Assembly (NCBI RefSeq): GCF_018424605.1
Contig: NZ_QTKT01000010.1
Span: 62,001-126,000 of the forward strand
Origin: Marinobacter lipolyticus
GTDB lineage: Bacteria; Pseudomonadota; Gammaproteobacteria; Pseudomonadales; Oleiphilaceae
Direction of reading: 5' to 3'
DNA: 64,000 bases
The translations under genes were made by a program, and so were the position numbers. Position 1 is the stretch's first letter. Each line of letters begins with the position of its first letter. Under the pieces are notes generated by a model. The model ran no database searches. It saw only the letters and a program-made list of their open reading frames with translations, and was not told where the DNA came from. Below are positions 1 through 8,959 of the stretch, piece by piece.

Positions 1-1
1 G

Positions 2-463
2 GTGTCCAACAAGGTCAAGAACGACGTGGTTGATGGCCTGCTGGAAACCACTGAGGTGGATATTCCGGCCGCACTGGTTGACCAGGAAATCGATCGCCTG
101 CGTCAGGACGCGGTACAGCGTTTTGGGGGGCAGGTGGATTTTCAGCAGCTGCCGAAGGAAATCTTCCAGGAGCAGGCTGAGCGTCGCGTGAAGACCGGCC
201 TGCTGTTCCAGGAAGTGGTCAAGAAGAACGACCTGAAGGCCGATCCGGCGAAAGTTGACGAGAAGATCCAGGAGATCGCGTCAACGTATGAACAGCCAGA
301 GGAAGTGGTCGCACACTTCAACAGCAACCCCGAGCAAAAGTCTCAGATCGAGTCGTCGGTGCTGGAAGATCAGGTTGTCGACTACGTGCTCGAGCAGGCG
401 AAGGTCAAAGAGAAGAAGGTCAAGTACGAAGAAGCCGTGCAGGCTGGTCAGCCGCAGCGCTGA
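2..463 (+). CDS. tig: Trigger factor, C-terminal part (5' end outside window)
   Basis: Ribosome-bound chaperone and peptidyl-prolyl isomerase that meets nascent chains at the exit tunnel. Only about the last 153 residues are here. They match the helical C-terminal arm region, with the family-typical stretch IDRLRQDAVQRFGGQ and a lysine-rich end. The ribosome-binding N-terminus and the FKBP domain lie upstream of base 1, so the GTG at base 2 is internal and not a start. It is followed by a terminator and then clpP-clpX-lon, the usual tig-clpP-clpX-lon order in gammaproteobacteria. This synteny supports the call as much as the sequence does. Confidence 0.93.
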   Translation: MSNKVKNDVVDGLLETTEVDIPAALVDQEIDRLRQDAVQRFGGQVDFQQLPKEIFQEQAERRVKTGLLFQEVVKKNDLKADPAKVDEKIQEIASTYEQPEEVVAHFNSNPEQKSQIESSVLEDQVVDYVLEQAKVKEKKVKYEEAVQAGQPQR

Positions 464-506
464 TGACACCCGGGGCCTTAGATTGGTCCCGGTTGGCCGA
501 AAAGGG

Positions 507-533
507 AAAACAGCCGGCATGTCCGGCTGTTTT
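507..533 (+). terminator. Intrinsic terminator after tig
   Basis: An 11-bp perfect stem (arms 507-517 and 523-533, core ACAGCCGG/CCGGCTGT) with a 5-nt loop, ending in a T run. It lies 44 bases after the tig stop and separates tig from clpP. Confidence 0.85.
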
Positions 534-584
534 CATCTTGGCCCGGTGGTGGCAGAGTATAGGGTGTAGATCACTGATAACGCA

Positions 585-599
585 GTGGCCTGAGGCCAC
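585..599 (+). other. Small hairpin in the clpP leader
   Basis: GTGGCC and GGCCAC flank the triplet TGA just ahead of the strong clpP ribosome-binding site (AAAAGGAG, about 612-619). There is no T run, so it is not a terminator. It could be a leader fold near the clpP translation start. Function unknown. Confidence 0.35.
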
Positions 600-631
600 G
601 CCCCAATGTCCAAAAGGAGTTCAGGCGCATC

Positions 632-1267
632 ATGACGCAAAAACCAATTGATGGTCCCGCAATGGTAACCAGTTCCGGCCTGGTTCCGATCGTTATTGAG
701 CAAACCGCTCGTGGAGAGCGTTCCTTTGATATCTACTCCCGGTTGCTCAAGGAGCGGGTGATTTTCATGGTGGGTCCGGTCGAGGATCACATGGCGAACC
801 TGATCGTGGCGCAGCTGCTGTTCCTGGAGTCCGAGAATCCGGACAAGGACATTCACCTCTACATCAACAGCCCGGGCGGCTCTGTCACTGCCGGTATGTC
901 CATCTATGACACCATGCAGTTCATCAAGCCGGATGTGGCAACCCTGTGTGTGGGTCAGGCGGCCAGTATGGGCGCTTTCCTGCTCGCCGGCGGCGCCGCG
1001 GGCAAGCGGGCCTGTCTGCCGAACTCCCGTGTGATGATTCACCAGCCGCTGGGTGGCTATCAGGGGCAGGCGACGGATATTGAGATCCACACCCGTGAGA
1101 TTCTCAAAATCCGTCATACCCTGAACTCCATCCTGGCGCATCACACCGGCCAGGATCTCGATACCATCGCGAAGGACACCGATCGCGATAACTTCATGGA
1201 TCCTCAGCAGGCGAAAGACTATGGCCTGATTGATTCTATACTTGATAAGCGCGTACCGAATAAATAA
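632..1267 (+). CDS. clpP: ATP-dependent Clp protease proteolytic subunit ClpP
   Basis: Serine peptidase that forms a two-ring 14-mer and degrades proteins unfolded by ClpX or ClpA. At 211 aa it is normal length. The catalytic triad is visible: Ser112 in GQAASMGA, His137 in MIHQPLGG and Asp186 in TDRDNF. The GSVTAG segment that shapes the oxyanion region is intact. The start is supported by AAAAGGAG a short distance upstream. The N-terminal extension before residue 20 is probably a processed propeptide, as known for the family. The gene is 76 bases upstream of clpX, so the two likely share a transcript. Confidence 0.98.
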   Translation: MTQKPIDGPAMVTSSGLVPIVIEQTARGERSFDIYSRLLKERVIFMVGPVEDHMANLIVAQLLFLESENPDKDIHLYINSPGGSVTAGMSIYDTMQFIKPDVATLCVGQAASMGAFLLAGGAAGKRACLPNSRVMIHQPLGGYQGQATDIEIHTREILKIRHTLNSILAHHTGQDLDTIAKDTDRDNFMDPQQAKDYGLIDSILDKRVPNK

Positions 1268-1293
1268 TACTGAAGGTAATCGCATCATCCTTG

Positions 1294-1320
1294 GCCGGCG
1301 TATTAGCCAGTAGCGCCGGC
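1294..1320 (+). repeat. Inverted repeat between clpP and clpX
   Basis: Arms GCCGGCG (1294-1300) and CGCCGGC (1314-1320) around a 13-nt loop. No T tract follows. It may tune readthrough or mRNA processing between clpP and clpX. This role is inferred from position only. Confidence 0.4.
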
Positions 1321-1343
1321 ACACCAAGATCAGAGGTATTTCA

Positions 1344-2627
1344 ATGGCAGATGAAAGAAACGGCAGGGGCGACGATAACGGCAAGTTGCTCTACTGCTCG
1401 TTTTGTGGAAAGAGCCAGCATGAAGTCCGTAAGCTCATTGCAGGGCCCTCGGTGTTCATCTGCGACGAGTGCGTCGACCTGTGCAACGACATTATCCGTG
1501 AAGAGATTCAGGAGAATGCCCAGGAAGAGGCCAGTGATCGTCTTCCGACTCCTGCTGAAATCCGCGATACGCTCGACGAATACGTTATCGGCCAGGATCG
1601 TGCGAAAGTCGTGCTTTCCGTTGCGGTCTACAATCACTACAAGCGCCTGCGCTACGGTGAGGGTAAGGCCGAGGTTGAGCTGGGCAAGAGCAACATTCTG
1701 CTGATCGGTCCGACGGGCAGCGGCAAGACGTTGCTGGCGGAGACACTGGCGCGCATGCTGAATGTGCCATTCACCATTGCCGATGCAACGACGCTGACGG
1801 AAGCCGGCTATGTGGGTGAGGACGTTGAAAACATCATCCAGAAGCTGCTGCAGAAGTGCGATTACGACGTCGACAAGGCCCAGCGCGGCATTGTGTACAT
1901 CGACGAAATCGACAAGATTTCGCGCAAGTCTGACAACCCTTCAATTACCCGGGACGTGTCCGGTGAGGGCGTACAGCAGGCGCTGTTGAAGCTGATCGAG
2001 GGCACGGTTGCCTCAGTGCCGCCGCAGGGCGGCCGCAAGCATCCCCAGCAGGAATTCCTGCAGGTGGACACGGGCAACATGCTGTTCATCTGCGGTGGCG
2101 CTTTTGCCGGTCTGGACAAGGTCATCCAGGAGCGATCCGAGCGCAGCAGCATCGGCTTCTCGGCTTCGGTGAAAAGTCCGGACGACACCAAGAATACCGG
2201 CGACATCATCAAGGATGTCGAAACCGAGGATCTGGTGAAGTACGGTCTGATCCCTGAGTTTGTTGGTCGTCTGCCGGTGGTTGCCACACTGACGGAACTG
2301 GACGAAGAGGCGCTGGTACAGATTCTCACCGAGCCGAAGAACGCTCTGACCAAGCAGTATCAGAAGCTGTTCGACATGGAAGGTGTGGAGCTGGATTTCC
2401 GCGAGGACGCCCTGAGAGCCGTTGCTCGCAAGGCCATGGAGCGGAAAACCGGGGCCCGGGGTCTGCGATCCATCATGGAAGCGACCCTGCTCGACACCAT
2501 GTACCAGATCCCGTCCGAGCATGACGTCACCAAGGTGGTCATAGACGAGAGCGTGATCAGCGGCGATTCCGAGCCGTTCAAGATTTACGCCAGCAGTGAC
2601 CACGCCAAGGCAGTTCCAGAAGACTGA
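1344..2627 (+). CDS. clpX: Clp protease ATP-binding subunit ClpX
   Basis: AAA+ unfoldase that recognises tagged substrates and feeds them to ClpP. It has 427 aa, the usual size. An N-terminal C4 zinc-binding domain has Cys18, Cys21, Cys40 and Cys43. Walker A is GPTGSGKT (122-129), the pore loop is GYVG (155-158) and Walker B is IVYIDEID (183-190). The GGRKHP substrate-loop motif is present. The start follows an AGAGGT ribosome-binding site. The gene lies between clpP and lon, completing the quality-control block, and ends before a strong terminator. Confidence 0.98.
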   Translation: MADERNGRGDDNGKLLYCSFCGKSQHEVRKLIAGPSVFICDECVDLCNDIIREEIQENAQEEASDRLPTPAEIRDTLDEYVIGQDRAKVVLSVAVYNHYKRLRYGEGKAEVELGKSNILLIGPTGSGKTLLAETLARMLNVPFTIADATTLTEAGYVGEDVENIIQKLLQKCDYDVDKAQRGIVYIDEIDKISRKSDNPSITRDVSGEGVQQALLKLIEGTVASVPPQGGRKHPQQEFLQVDTGNMLFICGGAFAGLDKVIQERSERSSIGFSASVKSPDDTKNTGDIIKDVETEDLVKYGLIPEFVGRLPVVATLTELDEEALVQILTEPKNALTKQYQKLFDMEGVELDFREDALRAVARKAMERKTGARGLRSIMEATLLDTMYQIPSEHDVTKVVIDESVISGDSEPFKIYASSDHAKAVPED

Positions 2628-2654
2628 TCCGGCCACCGGTTATCAGGATCTATG

Positions 2655-2679
2655 AAAAAGGGCGGCAACGCCCTTTTTT
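2655..2679 (+). terminator. Intrinsic terminator after clpX
   Basis: Stem GGGCG/CGCCC (2660-2664, 2669-2673), extended by A5/T5 pairing, closed by a GCAA tetraloop and followed by a T run. It lies 28 bases after the clpX stop. Confidence 0.9.
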
Positions 2680-2727
2680 ATTGTTCCGTAACCCGGCTTT
2701 CCCCGCCTGTGTCGTTTGGTAAAAAGA

Positions 2728-2752
2728 TTGCAATTTTCGCGGTCGCCCCAAT
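2728..2752 (+). promoter_or_regulatory. Possible heat-shock (sigma-32-like) promoter for lon
   Basis: TTGCAA (2728-2733) is followed after 12 bases by CCCCAAT (2746-2752). The -10 part resembles the CCCCAT core of the heat-shock consensus. The -35 part is weak and the spacing slightly short. lon is a heat-shock gene in E. coli, which makes the reading reasonable but not proven. Confidence 0.35.
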
Positions 2753-2794
2753 GATGGGTGATATGCTGAAAGAAACGTCGTCAGAGGATTCCTT

Positions 2795-5212
2795 ATGACC
2801 CGGATACCCGAAGAGTCTGTGCAAGAATACCCGCTGCTTCCCCTGCGTGATGTGGTGGTGTTTCCGCACATGGTCGTCCCGTTGTTTGTGGGGCGCGAAA
2901 AATCCATCCAGGCACTGGAAGCCGCAATGGAGGGCAGCAAGGAAATCCTGCTGGTCGCGCAAAGGGACGCCTCGACCGATGAGCCCGGACCGGACGATGT
3001 GTTCGAGATGGGGACGCTGGCCACGGTGCTGCAGATGCTGCGGTTGCCCGACGGCACCGTGAAGGTGCTGGTCGAGGGGAATGCCCGTGCCAGCCTGAGC
3101 GGAATTGCCGAGGGCGAGTACCTGTCCGGCAAGGCCATGATGATTGACGAGGATGCCTTGCCCGACCGGGAATCGGATGTACTTGTCAAAACCCTGATGG
3201 ATGAATTTGAAAAGTATGTGAAGCTCTCCAAGAAGGTGCCTTCGGAGGTCTCCAACGCGCTCACCGGCATCACCGATGTGGAACGTCTGGCGGATACCAT
3301 GGCCGCGCACCTGGAAATGCGCATTCCGGAGAAGCAGGAACTGCTGGAAGCGCTGGATATCCGCAAGCGAGTGGATCTCCTGCTGGGTAAGCTGGATGGC
3401 GAAATCGACCTGATAGAGGTGGAGAAGCGCATCCGTGGCCGCGTGAAGAAGCAGATGGAGCGCAGCCAGCGCGAGTACTATCTGAACGAACAGATGAAGG
3501 CTATCCAGAAGGAAATGGGTAACCTCGGGGAAGGCAATAACGACTTCGAAGAGCTTGAACAAAAGCTGGAAGAGGCCGGTCTTCCCGAAGAGGCCCGCAA
3601 GAAAACCGAAGCGGAGCTGAACAAGCTGAAAATGATGTCGCCGATGTCGGCCGAGGCGACGGTAGTGCGTGGCTACATTGACTGGATGCTGGCGGTACCC
3701 TGGAAGAAGCGCAGCCGGGTGCGGCACGATATCGAGAAGGCCCGTGAGATCCTCGACAAGGACCACTATGGTCTGGACGAGGTCAAGAAGCGGATTCTGG
3801 AATACCTGGCGGTACAGAGCCGGGTGAAGAAAGTGAAGGGCCCGGTGCTGTGTCTGGTGGGTCCTCCCGGTGTTGGTAAAACATCGCTGGGGCAATCCAT
3901 TGCCCGTGCAACCAACCGCAAATACACCCGTATGGCGCTGGGTGGCGTGCGTGACGAGGCGGAAATCCGCGGCCACCGCAAGACCTACATCGGCGCCTTG
4001 CCCGGGAAGCTGTTGCAGAAGCTGTCCAAGGTGGGCGTGAAAAACCCGCTGTTCCTGTTCGACGAAATCGACAAAATGGGGATGGATCATCGTGGCGATC
4101 CGGCCTCGGCGCTGCTCGAGGTGCTGGATCCGGAGCAGAACCATACCTTCAATGATCACTATCTGGAGGTGGATTACGACCTCTCGGATGTGATGTTCGT
4201 GTGCACCTCGAACTCGATGGATATTCCGTCGGCGCTGCTGGACCGGATGGAGATCATCCGGATCCCCGGTTATACCGAGGACGAAAAGGTCAACATCGCC
4301 CTGCGTTATCTGTTGCCAAAGCAGATCAAGGCCAACGGGCTGCGCAAGGACGAACTGACGATTCCCGAGCAGACCTTGCGGGATCTGATCCGTTATTACA
4401 CCCGCGAGGCGGGCGTGCGGGGCCTGGAGCGGGAAATCGCCAAGATCTGCCGCAAGGTGGTGCGTGAGCACGTGGAAAGCGGCGACAAAGCCGCTGTAAC
4501 GCTGGCGCCCGAGATGCTGGAAGACTATTCCGGCGTCAAGAAGTTCAAGTACGGACTGGCGGAAGAAACCAACGAGATCGGCCAGGTCACCGGTCTGGCC
4601 TGGACCCAGGTTGGCGGTGAGCTGCTCACCATTGAGTGTGCCCTCACCAAGGGCAAAGGTCGTGTGGTGAAAACCGGGTCACTCGGTGACGTCATGCAGG
4701 AGTCAATTCAGACCGCCCTGACGGTGGTTCGAAGCCGGGCACCGGGACTGGGAATCGCCGATGATTTCCATGAAAAGCACGATCTGCACGTGCACGTGCC
4801 CGAGGGTGCCACGCCAAAAGACGGCCCCAGCGCCGGTATCGGCATGTGTACCGCGCTGGTTTCTGCGCTGACCAAGATCCCGGTTCGAGCCGATGTGGCG
4901 ATGACCGGCGAGATTACCCTGAGAGGTAAGGTGCTGCCCATCGGCGGCCTCAAGGAAAAGCTGCTGGCTGCTCACCGGGGTGGTATCAAGACGGTTATTA
5001 TTCCGGACGAAAACGTTCGTGATCTCAAAGAGATACCGGATAATATCAAGGAATCACTGGAGATTGTTCCGGCGAAGTGGATTGATGAAGTGCTGGACGT
5101 GGCGCTGGCCTACTCGCCGGAACCGCGTACCGCCGACACGTCGTCAAAAACCGGTTCCGGAAAACCCAGAGATGATGATTCCGATGCTGCCGAACGCATA
5201 AATACACATTAA
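2795..5212 (+). CDS. lon: ATP-dependent protease Lon
   Basis: Hexameric AAA+ serine protease that removes misfolded and short-lived regulatory proteins. It has 805 aa. The order is an N-terminal substrate-binding domain (from about residue 12, with [12 protein letters not shown]), a coiled helical region, the AAA+ module with Walker A GPPGVGKT at 356-363 and FLFDEIDK for Walker B, then the peptidase domain. The catalytic dyad is Ser679 in PKDGPSAG and Lys722 in the [10 protein letters not shown] segment, the same numbers as in E. coli Lon. The start ATG follows CAGAGGA. No terminator is evident before the hupB promoter. Confidence 0.98.
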   Translation: MTRIPEESVQEYPLLPLRDVVVFPHMVVPLFVGREKSIQALEAAMEGSKEILLVAQRDASTDEPGPDDVFEMGTLATVLQMLRLPDGTVKVLVEGNARASLSGIAEGEYLSGKAMMIDEDALPDRESDVLVKTLMDEFEKYVKLSKKVPSEVSNALTGITDVERLADTMAAHLEMRIPEKQELLEALDIRKRVDLLLGKLDGEIDLIEVEKRIRGRVKKQMERSQREYYLNEQMKAIQKEMGNLGEGNNDFEELEQKLEEAGLPEEARKKTEAELNKLKMMSPMSAEATVVRGYIDWMLAVPWKKRSRVRHDIEKAREILDKDHYGLDEVKKRILEYLAVQSRVKKVKGPVLCLVGPPGVGKTSLGQSIARATNRKYTRMALGGVRDEAEIRGHRKTYIGALPGKLLQKLSKVGVKNPLFLFDEIDKMGMDHRGDPASALLEVLDPEQNHTFNDHYLEVDYDLSDVMFVCTSNSMDIPSALLDRMEIIRIPGYTEDEKVNIALRYLLPKQIKANGLRKDELTIPEQTLRDLIRYYTREAGVRGLEREIAKICRKVVREHVESGDKAAVTLAPEMLEDYSGVKKFKYGLAEETNEIGQVTGLAWTQVGGELLTIECALTKGKGRVVKTGSLGDVMQESIQTALTVVRSRAPGLGIADDFHEKHDLHVHVPEGATPKDGPSAGIGMCTALVSALTKIPVRADVAMTGEITLRGKVLPIGGLKEKLLAAHRGGIKTVIIPDENVRDLKEIPDNIKESLEIVPAKWIDEVLDVALAYSPEPRTADTSSKTGSGKPRDDDSDAAERINTH

Positions 5213-5227
5213 ACCCTTGATGAGTTG

Positions 5228-5257
5228 TTGACACGCCAGAGAGCCCATTGGTATAAC
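5228..5257 (+). promoter_or_regulatory. Sigma-70 promoter for hupB
   Basis: TTGACA (5228-5233, perfect) and TATAAC (5252-5257, five of six) are 18 bases apart. They lie about 190 bases ahead of the hupB start, leaving a long untranslated leader. The -10 is inside the left arm of an inverted repeat (5241-5291). Confidence 0.65.
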
Positions 5258-5291
5258 TGTTTCGCCGTGAAGCAGCCAATACCAAGGGCTC
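5241..5291 (+). repeat. Inverted repeat over the hupB promoter -10 region
   Basis: Left arm GAGCCCATTGGTAT (5241-5254) pairs with right arm ATACCAAGGGCTC (5279-5291), with one bulged base and a 24-nt loop. It overlaps the -10 element. It could be an operator or form a hairpin at the transcript start. Confidence 0.5.
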
Positions 5292-5450
5292 CCGCGCAGT
5301 AAGTGCCTATTCCGAACACCGGTTTACAACCGCAAGGAATAAAAAAACTGAAGAATGGAATTCTCTGACCGCTTATGCGATAGTCGAGAACGTCCGAGAA
5401 AAAACAATCCAACCTATAACATCTTCAACCTGAAATCGAAGGGGTTTAGT

Positions 5451-5723
5451 GTGAACAAGTCCGAACTTATCGATGCAATTGCAGAGTCCGCAGATATCTC
5501 CAAAGCCGCCGCTGGCCGTGCTCTGGACGCAATGACCAACTCTATTACCGGTGCCCTGAAAAAAGGCGATCAGGTTACTCTGATCGGTTTTGGTACCTTC
5601 TCTGTTAAAGAGCGTGCTGCCCGTACCGGTCGCAACCCGCAGACTGGTGCCGAGATCAAGATTCCGGCCTCCAAAGTGCCTGGGTTCAAGGCAGGTAAGG
5701 CCCTGAAAGACGCCGTTAAGTAA
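5451..5723 (+). CDS. hupB: DNA-binding protein HU-beta
   Basis: Small histone-like protein that bends and compacts DNA as a dimer. The GTG start at 5451 gives 90 aa, the exact HU length, beginning [12 protein letters not shown]. It is preceded by the ribosome-binding site AAGGGG. An in-frame ATG at 5355 would add 32 residues unlike any HU and is rejected. The family signature around [20 protein letters not shown], which forms the DNA-gripping beta arm, is intact. The position between lon and ppiD is conserved in many gammaproteobacteria. Confidence 0.97.
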   Translation: MNKSELIDAIAESADISKAAAGRALDAMTNSITGALKKGDQVTLIGFGTFSVKERAARTGRNPQTGAEIKIPASKVPGFKAGKALKDAVK

Positions 5724-5816
5724 ACGGTTCTTTCTAAGGCAGTGCCGGTCATGCGGGTGCTGCCGGAGCGGTTGGCCCGGGGTCAGCTCCGACGCCAGCC
5801 AGCTCCAGATGAATTC

Positions 5817-5847
5817 AAGGCGCATTCCGATCAGGGTGCGCCTTTTT
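5817..5847 (+). terminator. Intrinsic terminator after hupB
   Basis: Arms AAGGCGCA (5817-5824) and TGCGCCTT (5837-5844), 12-nt loop, ending in five T. It lies about 95 bases after the hupB stop and before ppiD. Confidence 0.85.
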
Positions 5848-5919
5848 ACGTTAAGCGTCTGAATCTAATCATCGTACGACAAGAATCAGCTCGATCTAAA
5901 TCAGGGATTCGGGAGAACC

Positions 5920-7773
5920 ATGCTTCAAGATATTCGGGAAAATGCCCAGGGCACCATTGCCAAAGTCATCATCGGTCTGTTGATCGTTTCGCTTTCCATC
6001 TGGGGGATGGATGCCATTGTTGGTGGGTTTTCCGGTGAGCCTGAAGTGGCTACGGTAAATGGCGAGGATATTACCGAGCGTGAGTTCATGCGGGTGGTTC
6101 AGATGGAGGGGCAGCGCAGGTTGTCGCAAATGGAGAACCCGGATCCGTCTCTGCTCGACGAAGATCAGATTCGTCAGGATGTGCTCGAGTCCCTGATCCG
6201 GGAGCAGGTGCTCATTCAGGACGCAAACGCCCAGGGGCTGGAGCTGTCTGAGCAGGATATTGATTCGCTCATCACCCAGATGCCGCAGTTCCAGGTCGAC
6301 GGAACTTTCAACAGCGACCGCTTTGTCGCCACCATCCGCAACATGGGCATGGGCGTGGGAGAGTTTCGCCAAGCCATGCGCAAGCAATACGTGGTTAACC
6401 AGATCCGTGCGGGCATTGTACAGAGTGCGGTGGTCACCGACGAAAATGTTGCCCAGCTGCTGCGTATCCAGAACCAGACTCGCAACTTCCGCGTGTTGAC
6501 GGTGGCTGCCGACGCGGTGCGTGAGGGCATCGAAGTGAGTGATGCCGAGATCGGTGAGTATTACCAGGCTAACCTTGAAGATTACCGCTTGCCGGAGCGA
6601 GTGGATGCCGAATACCTGGCCCTTTCCCAGGAAGCGCTGGCCGAGACCATTGAAGTCAGTGCCGAAGAGCTTGAAGCCTATTACAGCGAACGTGCCGCCG
6701 ATATGGCCTCCGAGGAGCGTCGGGCAGCGCACATACTGATAGAAGATGGTGACAACGCGTCTGAGACGATCGCCACGATTCAGCAGCGTCTGGAAGACGG
6801 TGAGGCCTTTGCCGAGCTGGCTGAGGAATTCTCCGCCGATACCATGTCGGCATCGGAAGGCGGCGATCTCGGGTTTGCCGGGCGCGGTGTGTACAGCGAA
6901 GCCTTTGACGAAGCCCTGTTCGCCCTGAATGAGGGTGAGGTGTCAGAGCCCGTTAATACCAGCTTTGGTGTACACCTGATCAAGTTGTTGGACGTGCGCA
7001 AGTCTGAGGTGCCCACGCTGGCCGAGCTGGAAGACGACCTGCGGCGTGAACTGGCGGAGCGTCAGGCCGAGGCCCGGTTTGCCGAGGTGCGCACGCAACT
7101 GGCGGATTCCGCCTATGCGGCCGACGATCTGAACGCACCTGCCGAAGAGCTGGGCCTGGAGATTCGTGAGGCCAGTAATGTCACCCGTGAGGGCGGACAG
7201 GCGCCGTTCGATCACGCGGGCCTGGTGCGTCAGCTGTTCTCGGAAGACGTCCTGAATGACCGGTTCAACACGGAGCTGATCGATGTTGGCGACAATGTGT
7301 CCGTGGTGGCGCGGGTAAAGACCTACTATGAGGCCGAGGAGCAGCCTCTGGAAGCGGTGCGCGAGGATATCCGTGCCGAACTGCTGGCGCAGAAAACCCG
7401 TGAGGCGCTGAGAGAGCGTGCCGATACCCTGATTGCCGAACTCGAAGCCGGTGCCGAGGCCGGTGAGCTGAACGCCGGCGAGTGGCAGGAATATACGGAA
7501 GCGTCCCGCAACGCAGCCGACGTCAGCCGCCCGATCGTTGCCACTGCGTTCTCGCTTGAGCGACCGGAAGACGGCGCCGTTCGCTACGGTCAGGCGCTCA
7601 CCGCGGAGGGCGTGGCGGTGATTGCCCTGGATCAGGTCAATGAGGGTGAGATCGCTGAAGGCTCTGGTGAGCTGGCGCAACTGGCCGGGTTCCTCTCCTC
7701 AATGGAAGGTCAGCGTGAATACGCCGCCTACCAGCAATACCTGAGGGAAAGGGCGGAAGTGTCTCGCCCCTGA
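5920..7773 (+). CDS. ppiD: Periplasmic folding chaperone PpiD (SurA/PpiC family)
   Basis: Inner-membrane-anchored chaperone at the periplasmic exit of the Sec translocon. It has 617 aa. A short cytoplasmic start (MLQDIRENAQ) is followed by one membrane segment at about residues 16-36, then a SurA-N-like chaperone domain, one parvulin-type PpiC domain at about 265-365 (with AAHILIEDGD and GGDLGFAGRG) and a second helical chaperone part. The protein is rich in Glu and Ala, normal for the family. Start supported by GGGAG. It lies downstream of hupB and ends before a strong terminator. Confidence 0.95.
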   Translation: MLQDIRENAQGTIAKVIIGLLIVSLSIWGMDAIVGGFSGEPEVATVNGEDITEREFMRVVQMEGQRRLSQMENPDPSLLDEDQIRQDVLESLIREQVLIQDANAQGLELSEQDIDSLITQMPQFQVDGTFNSDRFVATIRNMGMGVGEFRQAMRKQYVVNQIRAGIVQSAVVTDENVAQLLRIQNQTRNFRVLTVAADAVREGIEVSDAEIGEYYQANLEDYRLPERVDAEYLALSQEALAETIEVSAEELEAYYSERAADMASEERRAAHILIEDGDNASETIATIQQRLEDGEAFAELAEEFSADTMSASEGGDLGFAGRGVYSEAFDEALFALNEGEVSEPVNTSFGVHLIKLLDVRKSEVPTLAELEDDLRRELAERQAEARFAEVRTQLADSAYAADDLNAPAEELGLEIREASNVTREGGQAPFDHAGLVRQLFSEDVLNDRFNTELIDVGDNVSVVARVKTYYEAEEQPLEAVREDIRAELLAQKTREALRERADTLIAELEAGAEAGELNAGEWQEYTEASRNAADVSRPIVATAFSLERPEDGAVRYGQALTAEGVAVIALDQVNEGEIAEGSGELAQLAGFLSSMEGQREYAAYQQYLRERAEVSRP

Positions 7774-7810
7774 GGCGCTCGCGCTGCCAGATCGCTGGCA
7801 CGTTGAACAG

Positions 7811-7840
7811 AAAAAGCCCGGCCGTTGTGCCGGGCTTTTT
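7811..7840. terminator. Bidirectional terminator between ppiD and hexR
   Basis: 12-bp perfect arms (7811-7822 and 7829-7840; A5 GCCCGGC / GCCGGGC T5) with a 6-nt loop. T runs occur on both strands, so it can stop ppiD from the left and hexR from the right. Confidence 0.92.
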
Positions 7841-7889
7841 CGTTTCCGTATTCACAGGAATGGCGGATTGACTATCCTGAAAGGAGGGA

Positions 7890-8762
7890 TTAATCCAGCG
7901 GGAATCGCGTCGGCTTAAGGCTTTCCTTGATTTTTTTCAGGTGGCCCAGGAAGTCCGCACCCCGTTTGAGGGTGACGCCGGTCGCCAGGATGTCGATCAC
8001 GGTCAGGTGGATGATGCGGGACGACATGGGCATGTAGACCTCGGTGTCCTCCGGAGCGGTCACTTCGAGAACAACCGTGCAGGCGTCGCCGAGGGGCGAA
8101 TCCGGGTTGGTGATACCGATCACCGTTGCGCCATTGGCCCTGGCGATCTTCGCGATGTCGACGGTTTCCCGGGTGCGACCGGTGTAGGAGATCACCACAA
8201 TGACATCCCCTGTCGCGGAGCCGGCGGCCACCATCCGCTGCATCAGCGCATCATCGTAGGACATGACGGGAATATTGAAACGGAAAAACTTGTGCTGGGC
8301 GTCCAGGGCCACCGGTGCCGAACCGCCCACGCCAAAGAAGTTGATCTGCTTGGCCTGTATCAGATAGTCAATGGCAGTGGCCAGGGCTTTCGGATCCAGC
8401 GCCTGACGCGCCTTGTCCAGGCTGGCAATGGTGCTGAGCATGATCTTGTCGGCGAACTCGGCAACGGTGTCGTCCGGCTCGACATTCTGGCCAATATAGG
8501 GTGTGCCGGTGGCGATGCTCTGGGCCAGGCGAATCTTGAAGTCGGGGAAGCCGGTCGCGGAGAAGCCCCGACAAAACCGGTTGACCGTCGGCTCGCTTAC
8601 ATCGGCAGCCCTTGCCAGTGCCGCAATGCTGTAGCGAGTCGCCGCCGTCGGGTCGCGCAGAATGGCTTCGGCGACCTTGCGCTCGGATTTGTTGAGGTTC
8701 TCCAGCCGGGCCTGTATGTCTTCGATCAGGTTGTCGTCGCGGTTCGCCTGGTTCGCGGCCAT
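7890..8762 (-). CDS. hexR: HexR, RpiR-family repressor of central carbon metabolism
   Basis: Repressor of Entner-Doudoroff and related genes that is released from DNA by 2-keto-3-deoxy-6-phosphogluconate. The chosen start at 8762 ([12 protein letters not shown]) has AGGGAG nine bases upstream and gives 290 aa, the usual length. A longer in-frame reading from 8816 lacks support. An N-terminal winged helix-turn-helix (about 10-85, with [15 protein letters not shown]) precedes a C-terminal SIS sugar-phosphate domain (about 125-265, with [11 protein letters not shown] and [11 protein letters not shown]). It is divergent from its likely targets zwf-pgl-eda. Confidence 0.95.
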   Translation of the reverse strand: MAANQANRDDNLIEDIQARLENLNKSERKVAEAILRDPTAATRYSIAALARAADVSEPTVNRFCRGFSATGFPDFKIRLAQSIATGTPYIGQNVEPDDTVAEFADKIMLSTIASLDKARQALDPKALATAIDYLIQAKQINFFGVGGSAPVALDAQHKFFRFNIPVMSYDDALMQRMVAAGSATGDVIVVISYTGRTRETVDIAKIARANGATVIGITNPDSPLGDACTVVLEVTAPEDTEVYMPMSSRIIHLTVIDILATGVTLKRGADFLGHLKKIKESLKPTRFPLD

Positions 8763-8850
8763 CAAAAGGTACTCCCTGCAGCTTAGGCGTTCGGTGTGAC
8801 GGGGTATTCGTGCCAAGTGCGGCCATTATAACGGGTTTAGGGCCATTCTG

Positions 8851-8869
8851 TGGTAGTAAAAATGTCACA
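8851..8869. promoter_or_regulatory. Possible second HexR-like site, hexR-zwf region
   Basis: TGGTAGTAAAAATGTCACA contains a GTAGT half-site and a poorer second half. It is weaker than the site at 8915-8931 but lies in the same divergent region, nearer hexR, so it could serve autoregulation. Confidence 0.35.
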
Positions 8870-8914
8870 GCTCCGAACAGGCTCTTGGGTTTGCCCATTT
8901 TAAGTGTCATTATT

Positions 8915-8931
8915 TGGTAAAAGTTACTACA
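8915..8931. promoter_or_regulatory. HexR operator ahead of zwf
   Basis: TGGTAAAAGTTACTACA, which reads TGTAGTAACTTTTACCA on the minus strand, is an imperfect palindrome close to the published gammaproteobacterial HexR consensus TGTARTNNNNTTACA (recalled, not searched). It ends 28 bases before the zwf start, where a repressor would block the promoter. Confidence 0.65.
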
Positions 8932-8959
8932 TGACGTGTTGCTGCGCGAGAAGGAAACT

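Noticed and set aside
2678-4471. A 597-codon open frame on the minus strand opposite lon
   Set aside because: Composition is Leu/His/Gln-rich shadow coding; lon on the other strand has all catalytic residues.
5355-5450. Upstream in-frame ATG that would lengthen HU by 32 residues
   Set aside because: The added residues match no HU protein, and GTG at 5451 has a ribosome-binding site and gives the exact family length.
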